NCBI GenBank assembly: GCA_024234395.1
Contig: JACKOH010000001.1
Location: 186,001 to 250,000, forward strand
Length of the DNA: 64,000 nt
Source: Pseudomonadales bacterium
GTDB lineage: Bacteria; Pseudomonadota; Gammaproteobacteria; Pseudomonadales; Pseudohongiellaceae
Direction of reading: 5' to 3'
Under the pieces are notes generated by a model that was given only the letters and a program-made list of their open reading frames with translations, did no database searches and was not told the DNA's origin. Within the stretch, counting starts at the first letter, position 1. Each line of letters opens with the position of its first letter. A program made the translations under genes and the position numbers. Below are positions 8,499 to 19,082 of the stretch, one piece after another.

Positions 8499-9429
8499 TC
8501 AGGAATACGACCGCGCCCTGCGACGGGCAATCCTCCTGCTGGCTGTGCTGGCAGTGGTGCTGCTGATCCCATTGCTGTTTTCAGTTTCGGTCAGCGCTGA
8601 AGTGATTCACGAAGAGCGGTCTTTGTACAGGGACATCACCGTCGTCCAGAACGGTCCCCGCCGCTGCCTGATATTCAATATCCGGATCGGTGACCGGAAT
8701 CAGACCTGCGTCGATGTAGACGACCCGGAAAAGCTGGTTTTCTCCTATACTCGCATGAGTTTTGCCGGTCTGCTGGTGCAGCCGGAACCGCAGCACATTC
8801 TGGTCGCAGGACTGGGGGGTGGAAGTATTCCCATGACACTGGCAGATCTGTTTCCTGATGCGCAGATGGATATCGTAGAAATAGACCAGGCGGTCTATAA
8901 CGTGGCGAAAGAGTATTTCTTCTTCACCGAGACTGACAATATGTCAGTGACAGTAATGGATGCCCGGGTATTTGTGAAGCGGGCGGGTCTGCAGGGGAAA
9001 AAATACGACTATATCGTATTGGATGCTTTTACCGGTGACTATATTCCCGAGCATCTGTTAACCCGGGAATTCCTTCAGGAGGTTCAGGAGATCCTTACTC
9101 CCGACGGAGTGCTGGTGGCCAATACCTTCTCTACCAGCCGCTTTTATGACCACGAATCGGTCACTTACCAGTCGGTGTTCGGTGAGCTGTTCAATTTCAA
9201 GCTGCCATCTTCCGGCAACCGGATCATTATTACCGCACTGCAGCACCTTCCGGAGCGCGGCGAGCTGATGATCCGGGCCCGGGATTTTGCCGAGCGGCTG
9301 AAAAAGTACGATATCCCCATTCTCGAGTATCCGGCCCGCATGTCGACCGCGGTGGACTGGGATATGAGCCGGCGCGTGCTTACCGATCAGTTCAGTCCTG
9401 CCAACCTGCTCAGAGACAATCGGTTGTAG
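8488..9429 (+). CDS. Spermidine synthase-like protein with N-terminal membrane anchor
   Basis: Start at ATG 8488 (MKASQEYDRALRR), preceded by AGGAG at 8474-8478; 313 aa. One hydrophobic segment (about residues 14-32) precedes the catalytic fold, so the domain is probably membrane-anchored. ILVAGLGGGSIPMTLADLFP is the nucleotide-binding glycine loop, and IVEIDQAVYNVAKEYF and YDYIVLDAFTGDYIP match the spermidine synthase/SAM-methyltransferase fold. The catalytic Asp region of true spermidine synthases is only loosely kept, so the aminopropyl transfer activity is unproven. It overlaps and is surely co-expressed with the upstream membrane subunit. Confidence 0.83.
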   Translation: MKASQEYDRALRRAILLLAVLAVVLLIPLLFSVSVSAEVIHEERSLYRDITVVQNGPRRCLIFNIRIGDRNQTCVDVDDPEKLVFSYTRMSFAGLLVQPEPQHILVAGLGGGSIPMTLADLFPDAQMDIVEIDQAVYNVAKEYFFFTETDNMSVTVMDARVFVKRAGLQGKKYDYIVLDAFTGDYIPEHLLTREFLQEVQEILTPDGVLVANTFSTSRFYDHESVTYQSVFGELFNFKLPSSGNRIIITALQHLPERGELMIRARDFAERLKKYDIPILEYPARMSTAVDWDMSRRVLTDQFSPANLLRDNRL

Positions 9430-9450
9430 ACTGGCTGGCCGGCGCTGCGT

Positions 9451-10320
9451 TCATTTCTTGCGGGTGTAGCGGGCCAGCAGACTGGAAGTATCCCAGCGGC
9501 CGCCGCCCATGGACTGGACTTCTTCGTAGAAGCTGTCGACCAGCTGTGCCACCGGCAGCTCCACCCCGTTGCGCTGCGCTTCCTCGAATGCGATACCCAG
9601 GTCTTTGCGCATCCAGTCGACCGCGAAGCCAAACTCGTAGCTGTCCTCGAGCATGGTCTTGTAGCGGTTCTCCATCTGCCATGAACCCGCCGCGCCCTTG
9701 GAGATGGTTTCCACCACCGCCTCGGCATCGAGACCGGCATTGACGGCAAAGTTCAGACCTTCGGCCAGACCTTCGACAACACCGGCAATGCAGATCTGAT
9801 TGACCATTTTCGCCAACTGTCCACTACCCGCCGCTCCCAGCAGTTTGCTGAACCTGGCGTAGTGATCGATAACCGGTTTAATCCTGGCATAGGTGGATTC
9901 CCGGCCGCCGATCATGATGGTCAGAACGCCATTCTCGGCGCCAGCCTGGCCACCCGAGACCGGTGCATCCATGAACTCCTTGCCCTGGGCACTGGCGGCG
10001 GCATCGAGTTCCCTGGCCAGGGTAGCCGACGCCGTCGTATGGTCAACCAGAACGCTGCCTTCAGCCATGCCCGCCAGAGCGCCGGTTTTGCCCAGTACCA
10101 CTGACCGCACGTCGTCGTCGTTGCCGACACAGACGAAGACGATTTCCGCACCGGTGGCAGCCTGTGCGGGCGTGTCGGCCATCTGTCCCCAGAACTCATC
10201 ACACCATTTTTTCGCCTTGTCACTGCTCCGGTTGTACACGCAGACATCCAGTCCGGCGCTCTGTAAGTGGCCTGCCATGGGGTAGCCCATGACACCCAGT
10301 CCGATAAATGCAACTTTCAT
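9451..10320 (-). CDS. NAD(P)-dependent oxidoreductase, 3-hydroxyisobutyrate dehydrogenase family
   Basis: A 289-residue protein. The N-terminal Rossmann motif is MKVAFIGLGVMGYPMAGHL. The family substrate-binding signature DAPVSGGQAGAENGVLTIM lies near residues 117-135. The catalytic Lys region is GSGQLAKMVNQICIAG (about 162-177). These are the marks of beta-hydroxyacid dehydrogenases (3-hydroxyisobutyrate dehydrogenase MmsB, tartronate semialdehyde reductase GarR/GlxR), of usual length. The sequence alone does not separate the substrates. With many acyl-CoA enzymes nearby, valine or branched-chain catabolism is a reasonable inference. It converges on the spermidine synthase-like gene with only 21 bp between them. 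Confidence 0.9.
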   Translation of the reverse strand: MKVAFIGLGVMGYPMAGHLQSAGLDVCVYNRSSDKAKKWCDEFWGQMADTPAQAATGAEIVFVCVGNDDDVRSVVLGKTGALAGMAEGSVLVDHTTASATLARELDAAASAQGKEFMDAPVSGGQAGAENGVLTIMIGGRESTYARIKPVIDHYARFSKLLGAAGSGQLAKMVNQICIAGVVEGLAEGLNFAVNAGLDAEAVVETISKGAAGSWQMENRYKTMLEDSYEFGFAVDWMRKDLGIAFEEAQRNGVELPVAQLVDSFYEEVQSMGGGRWDTSSLLARYTRKK

Positions 10321-10483
10321 GATTTCCTGCCTCGATCAGTTGGTGTGATTGATGAATTATTCTGCGGAAGGAAAAATATTGTCCCTGATCTGCGGTCCTG
10401 ATGCCAGGCCGGTTGCGGCCGCTATCGCGCCGGACCTGATCCGTTCCATCCAGACGGGAGTAGCACGCTGTTTTCGGTCACTC

Positions 10484-13379
<2,896 letters not shown>

Positions 13380-13591
13380 CGGCATTCCTCGAACTGTTAC
13401 AGGGGCTCAATAGTGCCACCAAACTGTCAAATAAACAATCTCTTAGAATAATTGCCCGATCTGCTTTAAGATAAGGTTTTGCTGGCAGCGGGCCAGCAGG
13501 TATCAGCACTTTAAAAGCCGAAAAGAAGAAGATAAAGTCCAGATAAAGACCAAAAAAGGCCATAAAACATAAAAAAATCAGGGAGTCTTTC

Positions 13592-14500
13592 ATGCTAGAA
13601 CTGAACAAAATCCTGGTCGTTATAGAACCGGGAGTTGAAACCCAGCCGGCCCTGGAGAGGGCTCGTCAGCTGGCCCGGTTTGCCGATGCGGAACTGGAGC
13701 TGTTTCTCAGTGACTACAGTACCTACCTGGAAGACGGTTATTATTTCGATCCGGTCAGGGCCAGAGAACTGCGCCGGGAACACGGAGAAAAAAACCTGGC
13801 GGAGCTGGAAGGGTTGGCCGGACCGTTGCGGGAAAACGGTCTAGAAGTGTCCTGTGCAACGGCATGGGGTAATCCCCCTTACGAAGAAATCATCCGGCGT
13901 GTTGATGAGCTGAAACCGGATCTGGTGATCAAGAGTACCCGGCCGCATGAACGTCTGGCCCGATTGCTGCTATCCAACGAGGACTGGGAGCTGATTCGTT
14001 ATTGTCCGGCACCGCTGTTGCTGGTCAAGGATCGGGACTGGAGTACTCAGCCGGGATTTGTGGCGGCGGTGGATCCGGAACATTCACACGACAAACCGGC
14101 GGCGTTGGATCACAAGCTGGTGCGCGCTGCCCTGGAGCTGGCCCGGGTCGCGAATGGTTCGGTTCATCTCTACCACTGCACTCACCTGCCACCCCTGTCC
14201 GGTATGTACCCGATCGAGAGTGATTTTCAGGTGGATACAGCCAAGGTGAAAGACCTGGGAGCCCAGCACAATATTCCTGACGAACACTGCTACGTCAGCG
14301 ACGTGGAAATAACCCGTTCTCTGCCCGAGTTGACCAGTCTGATTCAGGCCAGCGTGGTGGTAATGGGCGCCGTTTCCAGATCACGGCTGGATCGCATGCT
14401 GATCGGCAATACCGCAGAGAAGGTGCTGGACAGGCTCGAGTGCGACGTATTGATTATCAAGCCTGACGAAGTCAAGGCACACGAGCAAGTTCTGCTGTGA
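13592..14500 (+). CDS. uspE: Tandem-domain universal stress protein (UspE type)
   Basis: A 302-residue protein made of two Usp domains, the length of E. coli UspE. The N-terminal domain starts MLELNKILVVIEPG and ends in PAPLLLVKDR; the C-terminal domain contains VVMGAVSRSRLDRMLIGNTAEKVL, close to the G-X2-G-X9-G-S/T nucleotide-loop pattern. The N-terminal domain keeps D-L-V-I-K-S-T-R-P-H and probably does not bind ATP in the same way. The product is a soluble stress-resistance protein. Paralogues of the same size occur at 18032 and 20877 (minus). The upstream space (13386-13591) is A-rich near the start and has GGGAG before the ATG. Confidence 0.92.
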   Translation: MLELNKILVVIEPGVETQPALERARQLARFADAELELFLSDYSTYLEDGYYFDPVRARELRREHGEKNLAELEGLAGPLRENGLEVSCATAWGNPPYEEIIRRVDELKPDLVIKSTRPHERLARLLLSNEDWELIRYCPAPLLLVKDRDWSTQPGFVAAVDPEHSHDKPAALDHKLVRAALELARVANGSVHLYHCTHLPPLSGMYPIESDFQVDTAKVKDLGAQHNIPDEHCYVSDVEITRSLPELTSLIQASVVVMGAVSRSRLDRMLIGNTAEKVLDRLECDVLIIKPDEVKAHEQVLL

Positions 14501-14510
14501 CGATTTGCGC

Positions 14511-14543
14511 GGACCAGGGTCGGGCTCGAACCAACCCTGGTCC
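14511..14543. terminator. Bidirectional terminator-like hairpin between two usp genes
   Basis: A perfect 10-bp stem, GGACCAGGGT (14511-14520) with ACCCTGGTCC (14534-14543), with a 13-nt loop. It lies exactly between the convergent usp genes ending at 14500 and 14552. No U-tract is present on either side. Confidence 0.55.
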
Positions 14544-14551
14544 CGGGTGAA

Positions 14552-14998
14552 TCAATCGGCCTGCTTGCCGACCAGTACGGTAAGCACATCACAGCAGGCG
14601 CCATGTAGCACTTTATTGGCGGTGGAGCCGAGCAGAATTTTCCAGCCGGAATGTCCATGGCTGCCGATGACGATGGCGTCGGCGCCCAGTTCCTCGGCAA
14701 GATTCCTGATCTCGATAGACGGTGCGCCCAGCAGCGTGTGCTGATGATCCTCGCTGATACCACTCTGTGCGGCGATCTTTCCCAGGTTCTCGGCAGCGAT
14801 TGACAGGGCTTCCTGTTGCAGTTCATTGATATTGATTGCGTAGGCGTCCATGCTATAGGCGGCCGCAATGGGTTCTACCACGTGAACCAGGTGCATTTTC
14901 CCCGCGTCTCCGCCAGCCACCTTGAGCGCGGTGTCTATGACTTTCTGCGAGTCACTGGATAGGTCTATCGCAACCACGATCTTGTTATATACGCTCAT
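14552..14998 (-). CDS. Single-domain universal stress protein (UspA family)
   Basis: A 148-residue protein beginning MSVYNKIVVAIDLSSDSQKVID. The full ATP-binding signature G-X2-G-X9-G-S is seen in VIGSHGHSGWKILLGSTA, so this is the ATP-binding class of Usp (like UspFG and MJ0577) rather than the non-binding UspA type. The acidic D near the N-terminus (AIDLSS) is kept. It is transcribed convergently to the tandem usp at 13592. About 230 bp upstream lies an FNR-like palindrome at the exact class II position relative to a -10-like hexamer, so oxygen-responsive expression is likely. Confidence 0.93.
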   Translation of the reverse strand: MSVYNKIVVAIDLSSDSQKVIDTALKVAGGDAGKMHLVHVVEPIAAAYSMDAYAININELQQEALSIAAENLGKIAAQSGISEDHQHTLLGAPSIEIRNLAEELGADAIVIGSHGHSGWKILLGSTANKVLHGACCDVLTVLVGKQAD

Positions 14999-15196
14999 AG
15001 CATTTCCCTTATCTGATTTTCAGCACTACTTCAGCATCCGGTATCGGCACCTGGTCGCAGCACCTTGTATTTCTTCCCGGCATTTAATTCCCGCATTTTC
15101 AATTTCCGGCAGTAGCACTTTGTCAGCGCCGATTGCGCCTGCCCGCACCGACTGTTGTCGGGCATTAATCGATTTTGACCGGCGTCTGTCGAAACC

Positions 15197-15238
15197 ATTG
15201 AACGGCATATGTTCGAATAGGGAATTGACCTATGTCAA
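15197..15238 (-). promoter_or_regulatory. FNR-type box and promoter upstream of usp
   Basis: TTGAC-CTAT-GTCAA at 15225-15238 is a perfect palindrome and a close match to the FNR/ANR consensus TTGAT-N4-ATCAA. A -10-like TTCAAT (minus strand, 15202-15197) puts the transcription start near 15190, 41.5 bp from the box centre, which is the class II FNR activator position. The transcript would then carry a leader of roughly 190 nt to the usp start at 14998. Confidence 0.6.
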
Positions 15239-15265
15239 GCGGCACGAGCAATCTGCCGTCAAGCC

Positions 15266-16678
15266 TTAAAGGTAGGGTGTGAAAAGCCAGGCAATCGCAT
15301 TGCGGATTCTGATCGGCAGGGAGATCGAGCCAAGCACGGCGCTGGTCAATCTGCTGGAAACTGCCAGTTTCTGCTCCATATGGCTGGCCAGCTCCTGATT
15401 CAGGGCAGAATCGAATATCTCCACTGCCAGTTCGAAATTGAGGCGCAGGCTGCGGGCATCCAGGTTCGCTGACCCGATCAGCGAGTAATTGTCGTCGATG
15501 ATCAGTGCCTTGGCGTGCGCAAACGGGGCCGGCTGAAAAAAGACTGCAATATCCTTTTCCAGGTAATAAGGCAGAATGTGCTGATTGGCCCAGTGCACCA
15601 GAAATATATTGTTGGTGGACGGCAGGACGATCTTTACGTCGACACCCCGCAACCGTGCTCCTACCAGGGCCGCGACTATGTCCGGGCCCGGCAGGAAATA
15701 GGGTGTCATGATCCAGACCCGGTGTCTGGCGGTGGAAATGATTCCGACCAGCAGATCGTTGAGCTGGTCAAGGTATTCACTGGGACCGTCCAGAACCAGT
15801 CGGGTCCAGATGGCTGAACTGCGGGGGTTGTCATTGACCGGTTTAAAGGAGCGGATATCCTTTTTTCCATAGGCGTGATACCAGTCGCGGAGAAATGCCC
15901 GTTCCAGTTCGTCGACGATCTTCCCGGAAAATTTGAAATGCAGGTCGCTGGCGCGATTGGATATCGAGGTTCGCCCGGCCAGCTGGCGATTACCGATATT
16001 CTGTCCGCCGGTGAACGCCACACGACCGTCTACTACCAGAATTTTCCTGTGGTTACGCATGTTGAGGTACAGGGTCGGAGGAATCAGGGTAATGGGGTTG
16101 AAGCGGGCAAAACGGAGGTTTTCCTGCTTCAGCCTGTGACCGATTCGTGAGCGTGGAAAGCACATGTATTCTCCCAGGCCATCAACGATGATCCTGATAT
16201 TCACCCCCCGGTCCCGGGCTTTGCTCAGGGCGGTAATGAATTGCTCACCGGTCTCGTCGTTATCGAAAATGTAACTGGCAAGATGGACGTGCCGCTCAGC
16301 GGATTCGATGGCCTGTAACATCTCCGGAAACAGTTGTTCTCCGTTCTCTAGCAGGGTCACTGACCTGGCCGCACGCAGTCCCTTACCGGTTACACGCTCT
16401 CCGACGGTGGACATGGGCCGCAGATCAATATTTTCGGGGTCGAGAATGCTCGGGGATTCGTCCACTTCGAGGCTGGCTAGATAGGCCCGGTGGGCCCGCT
16501 GATTCACGCGATTGATACCGAACACCAGATAGACCAGCGGTCCGGCAACGGGCAATACCAGGCAGAAGCCGATCCAACCAAAGGCAGCCTTTGAATCCCG
16601 CTTGGTGAGAAGCGCGTGCAGGGCTGCCGAAAAGCCTGACAGCACGACGAGCGTTGAAATGATCAGGGTCGTGTTCAA
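15266..16678 (-). CDS. cls: Cardiolipin synthase (phospholipase D family)
   Basis: A 470-residue protein. Two N-terminal membrane segments (residues about 4-24 and 33-54) precede two phospholipase D motifs. The first is NHRKILVVDGRVAFTGGQN (about 210-228) and the second HAKALIIDDNYSLIGSANLD (about 388-407); both keep H-x-K-x4-D. Layout and length match ClsA-type cardiolipin synthases, which join two phosphatidylglycerols at the inner membrane. The EEP-family gene upstream is 31 bp away on the same strand, so they probably form an operon. Placement inside a stress-gene cluster fits membrane remodelling under stress (inference). Confidence 0.92.
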   Translation of the reverse strand: MNTTLIISTLVVLSGFSAALHALLTKRDSKAAFGWIGFCLVLPVAGPLVYLVFGINRVNQRAHRAYLASLEVDESPSILDPENIDLRPMSTVGERVTGKGLRAARSVTLLENGEQLFPEMLQAIESAERHVHLASYIFDNDETGEQFITALSKARDRGVNIRIIVDGLGEYMCFPRSRIGHRLKQENLRFARFNPITLIPPTLYLNMRNHRKILVVDGRVAFTGGQNIGNRQLAGRTSISNRASDLHFKFSGKIVDELERAFLRDWYHAYGKKDIRSFKPVNDNPRSSAIWTRLVLDGPSEYLDQLNDLLVGIISTARHRVWIMTPYFLPGPDIVAALVGARLRGVDVKIVLPSTNNIFLVHWANQHILPYYLEKDIAVFFQPAPFAHAKALIIDDNYSLIGSANLDARSLRLNFELAVEIFDSALNQELASHMEQKLAVSSRLTSAVLGSISLPIRIRNAIAWLFTPYL

Positions 16679-16709
16679 TGTCTTCTCAAGTGAATTGCCT
16701 CCCGCGCCG

Positions 16710-17453
16710 TCAGTAGCGCAGGCTGAGACCGGCGAGCAGGGCGCAGTGATCGGATATCCGGCGCCATTCGGTGTTGCACATGATTTCGCAGGTTCTCACC
16801 TGAAAGCCGCGCAGGTAGATTCTGTCCATCGGCAGGATAGGTCGGAACGAGGGGAAGGTCCTGGCGACGCGTTGATTCAGGTTCTGATGGGCGTCCTGCA
16901 GATGGAGTTCCCTCACCAGCAGGTTGTGGATGCTTTTGCGCCAGTCATTGAAGTCACCGGCCAGAATCAGCGGGGCGTTCGCAGGGATAGTCTTGTTGAT
17001 GTAATCCACCAGCTTCCTTGCCTGGGAACGTCTCTCGCTTTCAAACAGGCCAAAATGAATGCACAGCAGGTGTATGTCATTGGCGGTAACACCGTGAAGG
17101 ATACCGCGCTGGGAAAAATTTAGCAGGGAAACGTCCAGGTTATGCCAGGACTTGAAAGGCACTTCGCTGAGTATGGCGTTGCCATGGTGGCCATGCTGGT
17201 AGATGGCATTCTTGCCATAGGCGTGGTGAGACCAGACCGAGTCGGCAAGGAATTCCAGTTGATTGCCCTGAGGCCAGCCTGGAACCTTGCGGGCCAACTG
17301 ACGATGCTCGCCGACCACTTCCTGAAGAAACACCACGCTTGCCTTGCTGTCTCGGAGACAATTGCGTATGTTTTCCAGGGTGAAGCGGCGCTGGCCGGTT
17401 GAAAATCCTTTATGGATGTTGAGAGTAAGTACGCTAAAATCAGTAGAGATCAT
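16710..17453 (-). CDS. Endonuclease/exonuclease/phosphatase (EEP) family protein
   Basis: Frame open from TTG at 17498, but the domain begins at MISTDFSVLTLNIHKGF, so I start at ATG 17453 (247 aa); the start is not certain because no clear ribosome-binding site is visible. Motifs in order: TLNIHKGF (Asn), VFLQEVVG (metal-binding Glu), HFGLFESER, LILAGDFNDWRK (Asp-Asn) and ISDHCALLA (Asp-His). This is the DNase I-like fold also used by sphingomyelinases and inositol phosphatases. Proteins like E. coli YbhP lie beside cardiolipin synthase genes, as here. The substrate is unknown, but a lipid-related phosphodiester is plausible. Confidence 0.85.
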   Translation of the reverse strand: MISTDFSVLTLNIHKGFSTGQRRFTLENIRNCLRDSKASVVFLQEVVGEHRQLARKVPGWPQGNQLEFLADSVWSHHAYGKNAIYQHGHHGNAILSEVPFKSWHNLDVSLLNFSQRGILHGVTANDIHLLCIHFGLFESERRSQARKLVDYINKTIPANAPLILAGDFNDWRKSIHNLLVRELHLQDAHQNLNQRVARTFPSFRPILPMDRIYLRGFQVRTCEIMCNTEWRRISDHCALLAGLSLRY

Positions 17454-17484
17454 GCTGCCAGCGGGGTCAGGTGGTGGGTCCGGG

Positions 17485-17526
17485 TTGAGATGGGTCAACC
17501 TCTATAATAGGTGTTTGAATTAGATT
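17485..17526 (+). promoter_or_regulatory. FNR-like box and -10 upstream of DksA-like gene
   Basis: TTGAG-ATGG-GTCAA at 17485-17498 resembles the FNR/ANR box. TAGATT at 17521-17526 fits a -10 element, giving a start near 17533, exactly 41.5 bp from the box centre. A consensus TATAAT at 17503-17508 is also present but has no well-spaced -35, so it may be an alternative promoter that a bound FNR would block. Confidence 0.5.
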
Positions 17527-17564
17527 AGAAAACAGGTAGTTGGCCCGGCAGGGAGAATTAGTTC

Positions 17565-17900
17565 ATGAATCTGCAACAAGTCAAAGTGAATCTGCTGGAA
17601 AAGAAAGCCGAGATCGAAAGCCGGCTGGAGCGCACGCACAAACACATCTACCATAAGGATGAGCCTGTCAGTGCCAATTTCAACGAGCAGATCAAGCAGA
17701 CGGAAAATGATGAACTGGTCAGGGCTCTTGAACAGGAAGGCCGCGAAGAACTTCGCCAGATAAACAAGGCTTTGCAGAGACTGGACAGTGACGAATATAC
17801 GCTTTGTACCGGTTGTGGAGGCGAAATAGGAGAACAGCGGCTGCTGGCCATACCGTATACAGACCTCTGTATAGAATGCGCCAGTGCTGCGGATTCGTAA
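17565..17900 (+). CDS. DksA/TraR-family zinc-finger protein
   Basis: A 111-residue protein with an AGGGAG ribosome-binding site 8 nt before ATG. An N-terminal helical hairpin rich in Glu, Lys and Gln (about 1-75) is followed by a four-Cys zinc finger CTGCGGEIG...LCIECA, with Cys at about 81, 84, 102 and 105 (C-X2-C-X17-C-X2-C). It is shorter than DksA (151 aa) and resembles the short TraR/YbiI-like proteins that act in the RNA polymerase secondary channel. The acidic tip residues of DksA are not obvious, so a direct effect on transcription is possible but unproven. An FNR-type promoter precedes it. Confidence 0.88.
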   Translation: MNLQQVKVNLLEKKAEIESRLERTHKHIYHKDEPVSANFNEQIKQTENDELVRALEQEGREELRQINKALQRLDSDEYTLCTGCGGEIGEQRLLAIPYTDLCIECASAADS

Positions 17901-18031
17901 GGAACGTTTGACCGGGTGCCGCGAAATTCTGCGGTGTGCAGGCAAGGGTTTCATAACATCAACACGTCGACCCATTACGGTTACAGATCCGAGAAATCTG
18001 CAGCCATGGTCTGGGACTGGGAGAATCAGGT

Positions 18032-18940
18032 ATGCAGTCTTTTAACAGGATACTGGTTGTGCTCGACGGGTATGAAGAGCTGCCGGCAGGAGGCGAAGGA
18101 CTACCGATCGAAGTGACCAAGGCTCTGCATTTTGTCAGTGACAAACAGGAGTCGGAAATCTTTCTATTGAGCTGCGGCTACGAAAAGTTTCTTCACGACA
18201 GTTACTACAGCTTCGGTGACGAAATGAAGGAACTGCGCGAGGAGCACTGCAGACGATTGGAAGACAGCCTGGCCAGGGTGGCAGGGCAGTTGCGGGACCA
18301 GGGGTACCAGGTGCAATCCGAAATGGTCTGGGCATTTCCCCGCTACGAACAGATCGTCAGGAAGTCCATCGATTATTCCGTAGACCTGATTGTCCAGCAT
18401 ACCCGGGCTTACGCCAAAATGGCCCGTGCGTTTCTGACCAACGACAGCTGGCAGCTGGTGCGCTTCAGCCCCAAGCCTCTGTTGCTGGTGAAAGACCGGG
18501 CCTGGAGCAGGGAGCCGGTGATCCTGGCAGGTGTGGATCCGGTACACAGCCATCACAAACCCCTGCAGCTGGATCACAAGATTATCAGTACCGCCCTCGG
18601 TATTGGCGCGCAACTTGGCGGAGCGGTTCATGTGCTGCACGCGTACGCGGAGATCGGTCGCCCGTTCGCACTGCCGGACAAGGTTCTCAAGGCTCATGAA
18701 CACGCCTTCGAAGAGCTGCTTGCCGATTTCAGTCTGGATGCGGAAAACTGTCACCTGGTGGATGAATCGCCGGTGTTCGCGTTACAGAACTATGAGCAGA
18801 AACTGGGTAGCGATATTATTGTCATGGGCGCGCTCTCCCGGTCGCGCCTGGCCGATGTCCTGATCGGCAATACTGCCGAGAAAGTGCTGGATTACCTCGA
18901 TTCCGACGTGCTGATTGTCAAACCGCGGTCAATCACCTGA
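18032..18940 (+). CDS. Tandem-domain universal stress protein (UspE type), second copy
   Basis: A 302-residue protein with two Usp domains, clearly paralogous to the gene at 13592. Shared blocks include KPLLLVKDRAWSREPVILA, AGVDPVHSHHKPLQLDHKI and IIVMGALSRSRLADVLIGN. The N-terminal domain begins MQSFNRILVVLDGYEELP. Located 131 bp after the DksA-like gene on the same strand; I saw no FNR box in that space, so it may be read through from the FNR-type promoter at 17485. Function: cytoplasmic stress protein of the UspE class, which in E. coli promotes survival and aggregation. The biochemical activity is unknown. Confidence 0.92.
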   Translation: MQSFNRILVVLDGYEELPAGGEGLPIEVTKALHFVSDKQESEIFLLSCGYEKFLHDSYYSFGDEMKELREEHCRRLEDSLARVAGQLRDQGYQVQSEMVWAFPRYEQIVRKSIDYSVDLIVQHTRAYAKMARAFLTNDSWQLVRFSPKPLLLVKDRAWSREPVILAGVDPVHSHHKPLQLDHKIISTALGIGAQLGGAVHVLHAYAEIGRPFALPDKVLKAHEHAFEELLADFSLDAENCHLVDESPVFALQNYEQKLGSDIIVMGALSRSRLADVLIGNTAEKVLDYLDSDVLIVKPRSIT

Positions 18941-19019
18941 GCGGCAGAAGGCAGGACTGGCATTTTACCCGCACCCGGGTCTTAAAGAGGGACATGCTTT
19001 GCAGCGGGTCCGGCCACAT

Positions 19020-19082
19020 CAGATGCCAGGTGTCAGATGTCAGATGTCAGATGCCAGATATCAGATATCATATCTCAGATTA
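19020..19082. repeat. Heptamer tandem array (CAGATRY)n
   Basis: Nine 7-bp units without gaps: CAGATGC, CAGGTGT, CAGATGT (twice), CAGATGC, CAGATAT (twice), CATATCT, CAGATTA. The array overlaps the last two codons and the stop of the ion channel gene on the minus strand and fills its 3' flank toward the convergent usp gene. Confidence 0.85.

Noticed and set aside
13481..13497. Terminator hairpin GCTGGC/GCCAGC upstream of the first usp gene
   Set aside because: No gene ends nearby on either strand, and a U-tract does not follow the stem in either direction.
15026..15208. A 60-codon frame between usp and cardiolipin synthase genes
   Set aside because: It lies in the predicted leader of the usp transcript, has no ribosome-binding site and no recognisable sequence features.
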